64,000 bases of DNA, from positions 62,001 through 126,000 of the forward strand of contig NZ_JBFJUX010000008.1 of NCBI RefSeq assembly GCF_041624475.1, in the 5' to 3' direction. Positions 45,096-53,597 of this stretch are shown one piece after another. The translations under genes and the position numbers were made by a program. The first letter of the stretch is position 1, and each line of letters opens with the position of its first letter. The notes beneath the pieces are model-generated. The model saw only the letters and a program-made list of their open reading frames with translations. It did not search any database and was not told where the DNA came from. The stretch comes from Litorivivens sp041624475. GTDB taxonomy: Bacteria; Pseudomonadota; Gammaproteobacteria; Pseudomonadales; Spongiibacteraceae.

Positions 45096-45143
45096 TGTCT
45101 CGAATTTCGCGACATTCTACATTGTCTCTACTATCGAGACAAT
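45096..45143. promoter_or_regulatory. Two palindromic operators in the XRE/helicase divergent spacer
   Basis: Site 1: TGTCTCG-AATTT-CGCGACA (45096 to 45114, one mismatch). Site 2: ATTGTCTC-tactatc-GAGACAAT (45121 to 45143, perfect 8-bp arms) overlaps the XRE start codon. Both carry the core TGTC(T/G)CG/TCTC. This layout fits autorepression by the XRE protein with control of the divergent helicase operon. Confidence 0.6.
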
Positions 45144-45405
45144 GAAGCCATCTGCCTATTCACAACATTATTACAAGCTTCGCACTTGGCTCAGGGCCAA
45201 GCGTGAAGAACAAGGCTTGTCGCTACGTGCTGCTTCTACGTTGGTAGGCCGGCACCATTCTGTGCTAGGCAAAATGGAGCAGGATCGACGCCGCATCGAC
45301 ATCATTGAGTATGTGGAATACTGTCGGGCCTTAGGAGTCGATCCGCATGAAGGGCTCGAACTTGTCCTGACTTCAATGGCGCTTTCCACCAAACATCGCG
45401 GTTAG
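45142..45405 (+). CDS. XRE-family helix-turn-helix regulator
   Basis: The 87-residue protein has a compact HTH: 'YYKLRTWLRAKREEQGLSLR', then 'AASTLVGRHHSVLGKMEQDR', then 'RRIDIIEYVEYCRALGVDP'. It starts at ATG 45142; the frame is open upstream without a reason to use it. It is divergent from the winged-helix/helicase pair. The start codon lies within a perfect inverted repeat, so it probably shuts off its own synthesis and the divergent operon. Confidence 0.9.
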   Translation: MKPSAYSQHYYKLRTWLRAKREEQGLSLRAASTLVGRHHSVLGKMEQDRRRIDIIEYVEYCRALGVDPHEGLELVLTSMALSTKHRG

Positions 45406-45512
45406 AGAATATTAAAATGCTGCTTTTTTGTTGGATGGCGGTAAGCCATCGGGAAGGGGGCGGTGTGCGCCCCGTAATCATATGTTCCTGAGTCGCTGAG
45501 AGTATCGGCTTG

Positions 45513-45884
45513 TCAGCGAATCTTTCCCAGGATGGGAAGCGGTCGACTCGTCAATGCATCAAGGGCTAAATGGCTGAGATAAGCTGCCCCGCCTAGCAAA
45601 AGCAGGCCCCGCAAAAGCTGTTTAACGTTATCCTGCGGATCCCAGCGATAAACTTTGTGCATGCCTACTCCCAATAACCCTAGCACTGTTAAACTGTGGA
45701 AAAACTGCCGATGGTGAGCGTTGCCCAGCGAGGGCTCGATCATGTCGGGTAGCTCGCCCAGGTATGCGCCAATGGGTATTGCAACGGCCGGATGATGCAA
45801 AGGTGTTGTCTTGTTTTTTGAGTCATGCTGTGCGATCGCGAAAGCTGCAACGGCGCCAGCAAATTGGTGCGTAGGTCCGTTCAT
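45513..45884 (-). CDS. YdjM-type membrane metal-dependent hydrolase (DUF457)
   Basis: The 123-residue protein has His/Asp-rich motifs 'MNGPTHQFAGAVAAF', 'ELPDMIEPSLGNAHHRQFFHSL' and 'LSHLALDALTSRPLP', typical of LexA-binding/metal-dependent hydrolases of the YdjM family. Two hydrophobic segments suggest inner-membrane association. GGTGGAG gives a good start. It is 12 bases after a small unknown gene, probably one operon. YdjM of E. coli is SOS-regulated; no such signal is checked here. Confidence 0.82.
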   Translation of the reverse strand: MNGPTHQFAGAVAAFAIAQHDSKNKTTPLHHPAVAIPIGAYLGELPDMIEPSLGNAHHRQFFHSLTVLGLLGVGMHKVYRWDPQDNVKQLLRGLLLLGGAAYLSHLALDALTSRPLPILGKIR

Positions 45885-45896
45885 AACTCCACCTAA

Positions 45897-46145
45897 TTAT
45901 TTGAGTTTCTTCTTCACGTTTTCAATCAGTTGCTCGCAGCATCCCGAAACCTCAAAATTCAGGGAGTCGAGGTTGCGGCCCTTGACCTTAATCTTTGGCT
46001 TCTGGTCATGTTCAGGGCATCGGGCTGAACCTACCGCCTTGGTAATGGACTGCTGTAATGACTCTACAAAAGCTGATTCCAGTGCGCTTCCAATATTTCG
46101 AGGCGATACCTTTCTGCCGTTTATTTCAAACGAAATATCAATCAC
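45897..46145 (-). CDS. Small hypothetical protein
   Basis: The 82-residue protein starts at a GTG with GGAG seven bases upstream. It has two cysteines in 'ARCPEHDQKPKIKVKGR' and 'EVSGCCEQLIENVKKKLK', a basic middle and a helical C terminus. No known family is recognised. It sits immediately upstream of the YdjM-like gene and may be co-transcribed. Confidence 0.55.
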   Translation of the reverse strand: MIDISFEINGRKVSPRNIGSALESAFVESLQQSITKAVGSARCPEHDQKPKIKVKGRNLDSLNFEVSGCCEQLIENVKKKLK

Positions 46146-46206
46146 TAGTCGTCTCCTCAGTCACTTTCTTTCCGTACGCCCTTGAAGGGACACTTATTGG
46201 AGGTTT

Positions 46207-46404
46207 TTACATCCATAAATCGACTAGTCGTTGTGTCTCGCTAGATATAGTTGCCGGATGGAGTCTTCGTTTGGGATCGTCCAAGAACTGTTCCATTCCG
46301 GCGTCCGTCACCTTTAGGGGGATTTGTTGCCATAGTCCCTTAAGGTCAGCATGGATAGTGTGAGTTACCTTTTGTTTTGATATAAGATTTGACACCTTTA
46401 TCAA
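46207..46404 (-). CDS. Possible small hypothetical protein or fragment
   Basis: A 65-codon frame starts at a TTG and has no convincing ribosome-binding site. The putative product includes 'ADLKGLWQQIPLKVTDAGM' and 'RRLHPATISSETQRLVDLWM', which reads like coding sequence. Its N terminus overlaps a repeat-like segment near 46391. It may be the C-terminal remainder of a longer gene cut by a small mobile element. Confidence 0.35.
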   Translation of the reverse strand: MIKVSNLISKQKVTHTIHADLKGLWQQIPLKVTDAGMEQFLDDPKRRLHPATISSETQRLVDLWM

Positions 46405-46456
46405 AAAGGGTAACTTTCTCCTTTTAAAAAGGATGTGTCAGGTCAGGTCAGGTCAG
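46391..46456. repeat. Mini inverted repeat plus four GTCAG copies
   Basis: GACACC (46391) and GTGTC (46435) flank about 40 bases and are followed by four perfect tandem GTCAG units (46437 to 46456). The left arm (gacaccttt...aaaaag..ggtaac) and the right arm (aaaggatgtgtcaggtc) resemble the ends of the IS481-like remnant near 55.95 kb. It could be a joined pair of IS ends or a MITE. Confidence 0.4.
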
Positions 46457-46473
46457 GTTTGGACTTCTGCATT

Positions 46474-47310
46474 TCAAGATCTGACTTTTACTTCCTCGTC
46501 AACACCAAGTGATTTTCGCCACTGTTCGATATAACTCCACGACCATTTTCCAGCTGGAATCACGTCGTATGTAGGGTCGAAAAATTTTGACGAGACACCA
46601 ACACCCTTCCTAAAGTAATTTAACAGTTTTAGCGTATCGACCGTTGCATTGAAGCGATAGTGCGTAGGAGAGTACAACTTCTCGACCTCAAGAATTATTT
46701 TCCAGCAATCTGGAATAAATTTGGACACTATATTGAACGCAGCACCTATGCGTGTTTTGTAGGAGTTATCAAGCTGAGACAGCAGGCTAATGGTCACCGA
46801 GTGATGCTCTAGTTCCTCGCACCAATGCCATTTAAATACATCTAGCACCCTTTTATCGACGGTTTCATCTTTGTAGAATCCAGTGTCTATAAACGTTAAT
46901 TTAATTACGGAGAAAAATAGGTGCTCCAATGCAGCCGCAATAGCTAGATTATCTAGAATAGATAGATTCGAAGTTAGCCCGCGCATCGTTTTTTCTAGAT
47001 TGGAGTTTTCGCCTATATCATTTATACCTAGCGCCTTATTTAGCTTCACATGAACTACAGTGTGCTCCCTCTCCTGTTCTATAAATTCGTCAACTAAAAT
47101 CTTAAGCCAGGCATTATCCTTAATAATTGGATCATTCTTATAAGCCAATACTGAGCGCATAATATACTTCTCAGCTGCGGGTGTTATTAGAGAGACAGCT
47201 TCCCAGAAAACCCTCATATGTCTTGTGTCGCACCAGGCTTCGCAAGTGCTTAAATTAAGGTCGAAATCAACTTTCTTTGAGTGAAAGTCGATGGCTTCGA
47301 TCGTGTTCAT
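46474..47310 (-). CDS. Ferritin-like metal-dependent hydrolase (PF10118-type)
   Basis: The 278-residue helical protein has paired carboxylate/His motifs EREHTVVH and EELEHHS plus 'ALEHLFFSVIK'. This arrangement suggests a di-iron or ferritin-like metal site, as in the predicted metal-dependent hydrolase family. Such genes often neighbour P450s or steroid/terpene pathways. It reads away from the P450 across a 307-bp gap and in the same direction. Its reaction is unknown. Confidence 0.82.
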   Translation of the reverse strand: MNTIEAIDFHSKKVDFDLNLSTCEAWCDTRHMRVFWEAVSLITPAAEKYIMRSVLAYKNDPIIKDNAWLKILVDEFIEQEREHTVVHVKLNKALGINDIGENSNLEKTMRGLTSNLSILDNLAIAAALEHLFFSVIKLTFIDTGFYKDETVDKRVLDVFKWHWCEELEHHSVTISLLSQLDNSYKTRIGAAFNIVSKFIPDCWKIILEVEKLYSPTHYRFNATVDTLKLLNYFRKGVGVSSKFFDPTYDVIPAGKWSWSYIEQWRKSLGVDEEVKVRS

Positions 47311-47617
47311 ATATTTTCTCCTGTCTAATAATGTCGTGTTTATAGTTTTACGACGTTATTGAGGTATGGTAGATGCTTAATCGTTCTTTCCACACGTAAC
47401 TATGTAAAACATTTATTTTTATAATAGATGCTGATGTTGGAACTATAAATTAGTTGATATGACCGTTTAATGGATTTATGTGATGCACATTGACAATGTC
47501 AGGCGCTGGCAAAGCCAGTCAATATTGAATCTAGCGTTCCCGCTGCGCTTGTATTCATAAGTCGTCGATAGTGATCTATTTGTGACTCTCGGAAACCTAT
47601 CGGCGCATACCGATGTA
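47311..47617. other. 307-bp spacer upstream of the ferritin-like gene
   Basis: I see AT-rich sequence, no open frame of note and no clear terminator. It probably holds the promoter for the ferritin-like gene and the 3' region of the P450 gene. Confidence 0.4.
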
Positions 47618-48979
47618 TTACCTTATGCGCTTCAGTTTAATTGGTAAATCATCAGCCGGTTTTGGCAGTGGCACAGTCTGGAGCCGTTTGCCAGAGTCGG
47701 CCGTTAACGTGAATTTGTAGCGAGGTAAAAACTGGTGCACAAAGGTTTTGGACTGCATCAGAGCAAAATGCATACCGATGCATTTGTGGGCGCCACCACC
47801 AAACCCGACGAAGTTGAAGGGATGTCGCTTGTGCTCATTGCGAGGATCCAGCCAGCGGTCAGGCTCGAATGAGTGAGGGTTATCCCAATACTCGGCCATA
47901 CGATGGTTGTACTGGGGAACTAGGAACAGAATAGTGTTTGCGGGGATGAAGTGTCCGCCGAGTTCGCAGTCGCGAATAGTTCGCCGTTGCGCAACCATAG
48001 CTGATGGATGAAGTCGTAATGTTTCCTTGATCGCCGCATCGGTATATGGCATCTTATCCAGATCGTCGTAATCAAGAAAATCCTTATCGATCGACATCGC
48101 TTCATCACGCAGGCGCTGTTGCCACTCCGGATTCTCCCCCAGATGCAACATTAAGTGGCTGAGGGCACTAGTGGTGGTGTCGTGTGCTGCGAAGAGCAGA
48201 AAGCTCATATGTGCGATGATGTCGTCGTCGCTAAAATACCCGCCGTTCTCGGTTTTTTCCCGCGTGAAATAACTGAATGTGTCGATACCATCGCCGTAAC
48301 GCCTTTCCTCGATCAGCGAACCAAAGAAATCCTGTAGATATCGCTGGGCCTTTTTCCCTCTCGCGTATTTGGTCCCAGGAATTTCTTTCGCAACAAACCC
48401 CATCAAACCAGTGGCAATATCCAAAAAGGCTCGATTTAAGTTGTTGGCTCGTTCGTCGTTTTTATCCAATCCCACAAATATTCTAGCGGCCACGTCCAGT
48501 AGCGTTCGCTTTATGGCTGGAAAGAACAGGAGATCCTTGCGACCGTCCCAGCTTTCAACTGCGTCCTGAATCATCGGGCCCATTGTACTAAAGTATCCGC
48601 GCATGGCTTCGGTCTTAAACGCGCTCTGCATAATGCGACGCTGGAGGCGATGTTCGTTATGATCTCGGAGCAGCAGCGCACCCTTATAGAAACGACCAAG
48701 AGTGCGAGAGTAGCCCATCTCGGCCGAAAAGTTTTTGTTCTTGTCGAGATACACTTCGCCGTAAATATCTGGCCCGACCAGCAGAACACCCTTTAGGTAC
48801 GCTACGCTCAGTTTTGACACTGGCCCGTAGCGGCAATACTGCCTGTCGATGGTGCCGTAAAGATCGTTCACCATATCGAAATAATGGCCTATAAACGGGC
48901 GGCCATATGAACCAGGGATGTGCTTCAGGTCAGAGTTGTCCGAAGCATTTTTGTAGTTGTTAAATTCCGCAATGCTCAT
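47618..48979 (-). CDS. Cytochrome P450
   Basis: The 453-residue P450 has an I-helix oxygen-binding motif AAHDTTTSAL, the K-helix ExxR in 'KETLRLHPSA', the PERF-like 'FEPDRWLDP' and the heme loop FGGGAHKCIGMHFAL with Cys400. The length and CIGMHFA style resemble CYP51/CYP120-like enzymes acting on sterols, retinoids or terpenoids. The ATG at 48979 (MSIAEFNNY) is used; the longer frame begins without support. It needs electrons, perhaps from the ferredoxin-reductase pair at 11 kb; none is encoded beside it. Confidence 0.92.
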   Translation of the reverse strand: MSIAEFNNYKNASDNSDLKHIPGSYGRPFIGHYFDMVNDLYGTIDRQYCRYGPVSKLSVAYLKGVLLVGPDIYGEVYLDKNKNFSAEMGYSRTLGRFYKGALLLRDHNEHRLQRRIMQSAFKTEAMRGYFSTMGPMIQDAVESWDGRKDLLFFPAIKRTLLDVAARIFVGLDKNDERANNLNRAFLDIATGLMGFVAKEIPGTKYARGKKAQRYLQDFFGSLIEERRYGDGIDTFSYFTREKTENGGYFSDDDIIAHMSFLLFAAHDTTTSALSHLMLHLGENPEWQQRLRDEAMSIDKDFLDYDDLDKMPYTDAAIKETLRLHPSAMVAQRRTIRDCELGGHFIPANTILFLVPQYNHRMAEYWDNPHSFEPDRWLDPRNEHKRHPFNFVGFGGGAHKCIGMHFALMQSKTFVHQFLPRYKFTLTADSGKRLQTVPLPKPADDLPIKLKRIR

Positions 48980-49464
48980 AATATAAAATATTACCTGGTT
49001 AGGGGGGTTGTGATGGGCGGGCACAACAAATCTTGTGATGTGCCTTATAAAAGCCTATTAGGCGGCTTCGCTTGTCAGGTCGTTAGGGCAGTGTGGCCTT
49101 CTCGTTCAAATTGCACTCCTTTGCTTTAAAACCCATTTCCTGACTTCGGCCAAAAAATGCGTAAGACACACACGAGCATTGCGCACATCTCCAAGTCTCC
49201 ATCTAGCATTAAGTTCTTTATCCGCCTGTCTAAACTAGCAGCAAGCCAATCTCGAAAAAATAGAAGCATTTGATATAATGATGGATCTCTGTGACGCGGA
49301 GTGTTGGGCGAGACGAGTAGCTTATGGCGCAGCTCCTAACTCGCTTCTATCGCGTAATTACTGATCGCCGAGTCGGTTGCAGCGTCATCCGATCAGAATG
49401 CGGTGGTCTTCCTTCGCAGTGAATAGGTGGAGCTAAATGGGCGGCTGAATCGTTCGCGCAGCGT
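48980..49464. other. 485-bp intergenic stretch
   Basis: No RNA gene or repeat is apparent. A short 38-codon plus-strand frame at about 49.16 kb has no support. It contains the promoter region of the P450 gene and the 3' flank of the AraC gene. Confidence 0.35.
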
Positions 49465-50235
49465 TTACTCTTTTGGGTGAGATAACCTGTAAGCTTTTGG
49501 TGACATGCCGTAGTATTTTTTAAATAACCTGGAGAAATTGTATTGGTCGCTGTAGCCCACCACATTGGCGATTGATTTAATGGATTGGTTCGAATTCTGT
49601 AACAGTAAGCGTGCTTTGTTCATTCTTAAGTTGACGATGTATTCGAATGGTGGTCTTCCTAACTCTTTCTTGAACAAGCGACTAAAAGATTCTCTTGTCA
49701 TATTCTGGCGCTTGGCAAGGTCCTCTATTGCGATACATTCTGTGTAAGATCGGTTTAGGTAGCTAACAGATTTCTGGATGCGTCGATCGATTGCTGTCCG
49801 TTTAAATAGCGCGATGTCCAGTTGGCTTAAAACGTAACTAACCAGAAGGTTGCTATAAAGCTGTCCAATCAATCCGTACCGCTCATTTTTCTCCATTGAA
49901 CTGAGGCGTGTGGCGCGATCAATCACGATATCAATCGCAGGAGACTTATAGACACCTGGTTCTAAATCAATATGAAAGGATGGCAAATGAAAGAAGAGAA
50001 CTAATTGGAATGACGACGAAAGTAAAGTGCCGTATACCTCGGTGTTCGGCGGTATTAAATAAATAAAGTTTGGCTCTAGAAGTATTTGGCGGCTTTCATG
50101 CTGGAGAGCCGCTGTAACCTCGGCATTGTAGTATAGGCACCACTCTTTAGTGTTCATTGGAACTTTGCCAACATTTTTGTCGACCCAAACGTATTCGCAA
50201 CTGACTAAATCTACATGGAAACTCTCAATTTTCAT
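49465..50235 (-). CDS. AraC-family transcriptional regulator
   Basis: The 256-residue protein has a C-terminal double HTH: 'CIAIEDLAKRQNMTRESFSR' and 'SIKSIANVVGYSDQYNFSRLF', then 'KKYYGMSPKAYRLSHPKE'. The N-terminal part looks like a cupin-like effector domain ('LEPNFIYLIPPNTEVYG'). I used ATG 50235 (GGAAG eight bases upstream). It lies between the P450 and the TonB receptor and could control them in response to a small lipid. The effector is unknown. Confidence 0.9.
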   Translation of the reverse strand: MKIESFHVDLVSCEYVWVDKNVGKVPMNTKEWCLYYNAEVTAALQHESRQILLEPNFIYLIPPNTEVYGTLLSSSFQLVLFFHLPSFHIDLEPGVYKSPAIDIVIDRATRLSSMEKNERYGLIGQLYSNLLVSYVLSQLDIALFKRTAIDRRIQKSVSYLNRSYTECIAIEDLAKRQNMTRESFSRLFKKELGRPPFEYIVNLRMNKARLLLQNSNQSIKSIANVVGYSDQYNFSRLFKKYYGMSPKAYRLSHPKE

Positions 50236-51050
50236 AAGCTGTACTTCCAAGTCTAAATCAAGGTTGGCGGCATCAACTTTTAAGTCGAGCTGGTGTCGAT
50301 GCCATTTCGACTTGCAATCCTGAGGATAGTCCGCGTTCCATAGCGAAATTAACAGAGCGCGCGGCGACGTTCTGGTGGCGAATATTCCGTCGTAGAGAAC
50401 CGGCGGCTACAGCCTACCCCTTTGCTCGATTATTCGACCTGAGCTCTCAGCACTGATTCCCTACTTCTCCGTCGGCGCTTGATGGCGATTAATCACGGTT
50501 CAGGCTGGGATCTAAAATCCGAGAATATTTGACCTTCAATTTCGTAACGCTCTGGTCCACGGAATATACCAGTCTTGTTGTCGCCGGCTGCAGTCGGAGT
50601 GATAAAGTATCCTAGATCGAGGGTGTCATATACTTATGCGAGATTGATTGCAATCGTACTGCAAGGCCTCCATTTATATTCACGTCAATGGTAGCTTTGC
50701 AGTGATGTAATTGCACCCAGAATAAATCATTTCAATTGGAAAACGTCGCAGCAGCATCAATCACATACATCCATCATTTGATCATATTGCTACATTTTGG
50801 TGTCCGAAAGTTATTGATACCTTATAGCGAGGTAGAGGCGGCAAAGCAACTGACCTTTCGGGTCTGAATTTCCCTCATCGTTAGAGATCTTGAGTACTCT
50901 GATCCTCAATATAAAGATCGCAATAGTAAGGGCGCCTTGATTGATGGGTTTCGATAAGTTTGAGCGACCTTAACTCGGAGTGGCAATCTCGGCAATTTGT
51001 GTATTCGGTTGCCCGTGAGTTTGATAGTAAAAAAGCCATGGGAGAACAAT
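50236..51050. other. 815-bp intergenic region between AraC and the TonB receptor
   Basis: It carries the promoters of the divergent AraC and receptor genes and a possible decayed coding stretch (50493 to 50633). I see no IS ends, RNA genes or strong palindromes. Confidence 0.4.
50493..50633 (-). pseudogene. Possible gene remnant (C-terminal fragment)
   Basis: A 46-residue minus-strand frame reads VYDTLDLGYFITPTAAGDNK and continues to GPERYEIEGQIFSDF, ending at a stop. The composition reads like a real protein, but there is no start, and an in-frame stop lies directly upstream. I do not recognise the family. It may be the tail of a gene lost when the cargo was assembled. Confidence 0.3.
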
Positions 51051-53597
51051 TTGAAGAAGTTACTACTTGTATCAGTGGGGAGTGGTCTACTTGCCAGCTC
51101 GTTTTCCTTGGAGGCTTACGCCCAAGAAGGCAGTAATTCCTTAGAGCTAGAAGAGGTTGTAGTTACAGCCCAGAGAAAGTCACAGTCACTTCAGGAAACG
51201 CCAATTTCGTTAACCGCTTTCGGGGAAGAGCGCCTTGAGATCGACGGCATTAATAGCTTGAATGATCTCGGCTCGAAAGTACCCAGCCTGACTATCGAAC
51301 CATTCCCGATCAATAACGCAACTTTACGTATATTTATCCGTGGTGTTGGCATCGCTGACGTACAGGTTACTCAAGACCCGCCGGTAGGTGTCTACGTAGA
51401 CGGCGTGTACATAGCGCGTTCTACTGGTACCGCACTCGATGTGGCAGAACTACAACGCATTGAGGTATTGCGAGGCCCTCAGGGTACACTTTACGGTCGA
51501 AACACCACCGGTGGTGCAATTAACTTGGTCACCCAGCGTCCCACCACAGAGTCCTTTGAATTCAAAGAAAAGCTCACTTTCGGAAATCGCAATCAGTTCG
51601 GTTCCAAAACGAGCGCCAACATACCCCTTGGCGATACTTTAGCTGCCAAAGTTGCTTACCTGGCAACAAGGAGAGACGGCTTTATCGAGAATACGGGCCC
51701 CGGGGGCGATTTTGGTGACCGCGAAGTCGAAGGTTATCGATTGGACTTCCGTTGGGACGTCAATGACTCCATGACCGTAGACTACGCCTACGACAAGTCG
51801 GAATACGAGTACATCAACTACATATATCAAGCGATCCGCCCTGCTGAAAATAATAAAGGGCAGGCTGAGCCGGTGAGAGAGTTTTCTGTCACGCAATCCA
51901 AGTATAGCGACGACCGCTTTGACTCGATGGCATCATTTCGCCCTATGGAAACATCAGAAACCGAAATTGAAGGGCACTCGGTCATATTAACAAAAGATTT
52001 TTACAACGTTCAGGTGAAATATATCGCCGCATACCGGGAACTATATGACGCATCTTACGCAGACCTCGGCGGAGGTATAGGTTCGGGCCGCTACCGAACA
52101 GATTCACATGAGTACTGTGGCCCGGCCGTGAGAGCGCAAACTGGAGAGGATTGTTTACCCTTGGTTGTGCCACAGATATCTCAGGAACAGATTTCTCATG
52201 AGCTACAATTTATCGGTTCGTTATTTAACGAATCTTTGGATTATATCTTTGGGGCTTATTACTTTGAAGAAGAGGCAGTCGAAGACAACTCACCGCTGCA
52301 CCACCAGTTTAGCTCCGAGCTGAGTGACACTCTTCTCCCACTTCTGGAGCCAGTATTAGCGCCAGTGATTGGCACTGTGCTTTCTCTCGGTGATGTTTCA
52401 ATCGTCAATATGCTTTCTCAACACTACGAAGTCGAAAATACCGCTAGGGCTTTGTTCGGTCAATTTACATGGACGCCTGGCATTCTGGATGACAGGCTGA
52501 GCTTAACCATTGGAGGTCGCTACTCTAAAGATTCCAGAGCGGCAATAAAAAATCAGACCGATAAAACCTATCTGCAAATTGGTACCTTGAACCAAGCAGT
52601 AGATGTGCAAAATATAGGGGTCTTGGCGCCCGTTCTCGCGCAGATTGATTTCCTGGTGCCGGGCGACCGTGCCTTTGACAATATTAATGCATCGAAGGAT
52701 TTTACTGATAGCTCCTTTAGCTTCGTAGCCGAATATGACCTCTCCGAAAATAGCAATCTCTACGGAAAGTATGTTCAGGCTTACAAGTCAGGCGGATTCA
52801 ATACCCGCGATCCGCAGCGCGGCTCTACCGGAACGCAATCGGGCGTATTTGCCGATGAAGGGCGCGGCGATGACACCGACGAGCCTGCAGCTGATGGCAT
52901 TGTCTACGGTTTCGGCTTTACAGATGGTTTTGAGTCGGAGCACGTAGATTCTGTTGAGGCTGGTATCAAAAGCGAGTTGATGGGGCGCCGCTTACGTGTC
53001 AATGGCAATCTGTTTTACAGTGAATACAATAATATGCAGCTTAACTTCGTCCTAGCTGGCACGATAGCAGACACCAAGGTAACGAATGCTGGCGAGGCGA
53101 CAATGAGAGGCTTGGAGACCGATATCACATTCGTCGCAACTCGGAATCTCATATTGATGCTCAACTACGCCTACCTTGATGCCGAAATTACTAAGGCGGA
53201 AGATAAAGCCGGGAATGATGTAACAGACACTTTTGTTTTCTTCTCGGCTCCTGAGCACAGCTATACTGTGGCTGCCGATTGGGCTATAGCCGCGACTGAT
53301 TGGGGCGAGCTATCATTAAATTTGAGCTACAACTTTATGGATAGGCGTAACGGCGGTCCGCGCTTGGCAAATGTAGAAAATACTTTTAGTAACAGCTACG
53401 GATTATGGAATGGCCGTCTAAGTATGAGTCGGGTGCCAGTTAGCCATTTTGGCACGCTGAGCTTTGGTTTGTGGGGAAAAAACCTTGCCGACGAAGAATA
53501 TGTCATTACCTCCATTGATAATATTCCGCATAGTGATCGGTCAGTTATTTGGGGTGAAACACGGACTTACGGCATGGACATCATTTATGAATACTAA
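51051..53597 (+). CDS. TonB-dependent outer-membrane receptor
   Basis: The 848-residue protein has a signal peptide (LKKLLLVSVGSGLLASSFSL, cleaved near AYAQ) and a TonB-box-like 'LELEEVVVTAQRK'. The plug domain includes 'IFIRGVG', 'DGVYIAR' and 'VLRGPQGTLYGRNTTGGAINL', and a long beta-barrel ends in Tyr (MDIIYEY). The start is a TTG at 51051, six bases after GGAG; no closer ATG exists. It energises uptake of a large or hydrophobic substrate. Relatives in sphingomonads and marine gammaproteobacteria sit with steroid or terpene genes. The following START-domain gene overlaps its stop. Confidence 0.9.
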   Translation: MKKLLLVSVGSGLLASSFSLEAYAQEGSNSLELEEVVVTAQRKSQSLQETPISLTAFGEERLEIDGINSLNDLGSKVPSLTIEPFPINNATLRIFIRGVGIADVQVTQDPPVGVYVDGVYIARSTGTALDVAELQRIEVLRGPQGTLYGRNTTGGAINLVTQRPTTESFEFKEKLTFGNRNQFGSKTSANIPLGDTLAAKVAYLATRRDGFIENTGPGGDFGDREVEGYRLDFRWDVNDSMTVDYAYDKSEYEYINYIYQAIRPAENNKGQAEPVREFSVTQSKYSDDRFDSMASFRPMETSETEIEGHSVILTKDFYNVQVKYIAAYRELYDASYADLGGGIGSGRYRTDSHEYCGPAVRAQTGEDCLPLVVPQISQEQISHELQFIGSLFNESLDYIFGAYYFEEEAVEDNSPLHHQFSSELSDTLLPLLEPVLAPVIGTVLSLGDVSIVNMLSQHYEVENTARALFGQFTWTPGILDDRLSLTIGGRYSKDSRAAIKNQTDKTYLQIGTLNQAVDVQNIGVLAPVLAQIDFLVPGDRAFDNINASKDFTDSSFSFVAEYDLSENSNLYGKYVQAYKSGGFNTRDPQRGSTGTQSGVFADEGRGDDTDEPAADGIVYGFGFTDGFESEHVDSVEAGIKSELMGRRLRVNGNLFYSEYNNMQLNFVLAGTIADTKVTNAGEATMRGLETDITFVATRNLILMLNYAYLDAEITKAEDKAGNDVTDTFVFFSAPEHSYTVAADWAIAATDWGELSLNLSYNFMDRRNGGPRLANVENTFSNSYGLWNGRLSMSRVPVSHFGTLSFGLWGKNLADEEYVITSIDNIPHSDRSVIWGETRTYGMDIIYEY

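Noticed and set aside
49158..49280. A small plus-strand gene of 38 codons (MRKTHTSIAHISK...)
   Set aside because: No ribosome-binding site, no homology that I recognise and odd composition; probably chance.
50997..51050. A longer N terminus for the TonB receptor
   Set aside because: The first 18 codons do not form a signal peptide; the TTG at 51051 with GGAG begins a proper one.
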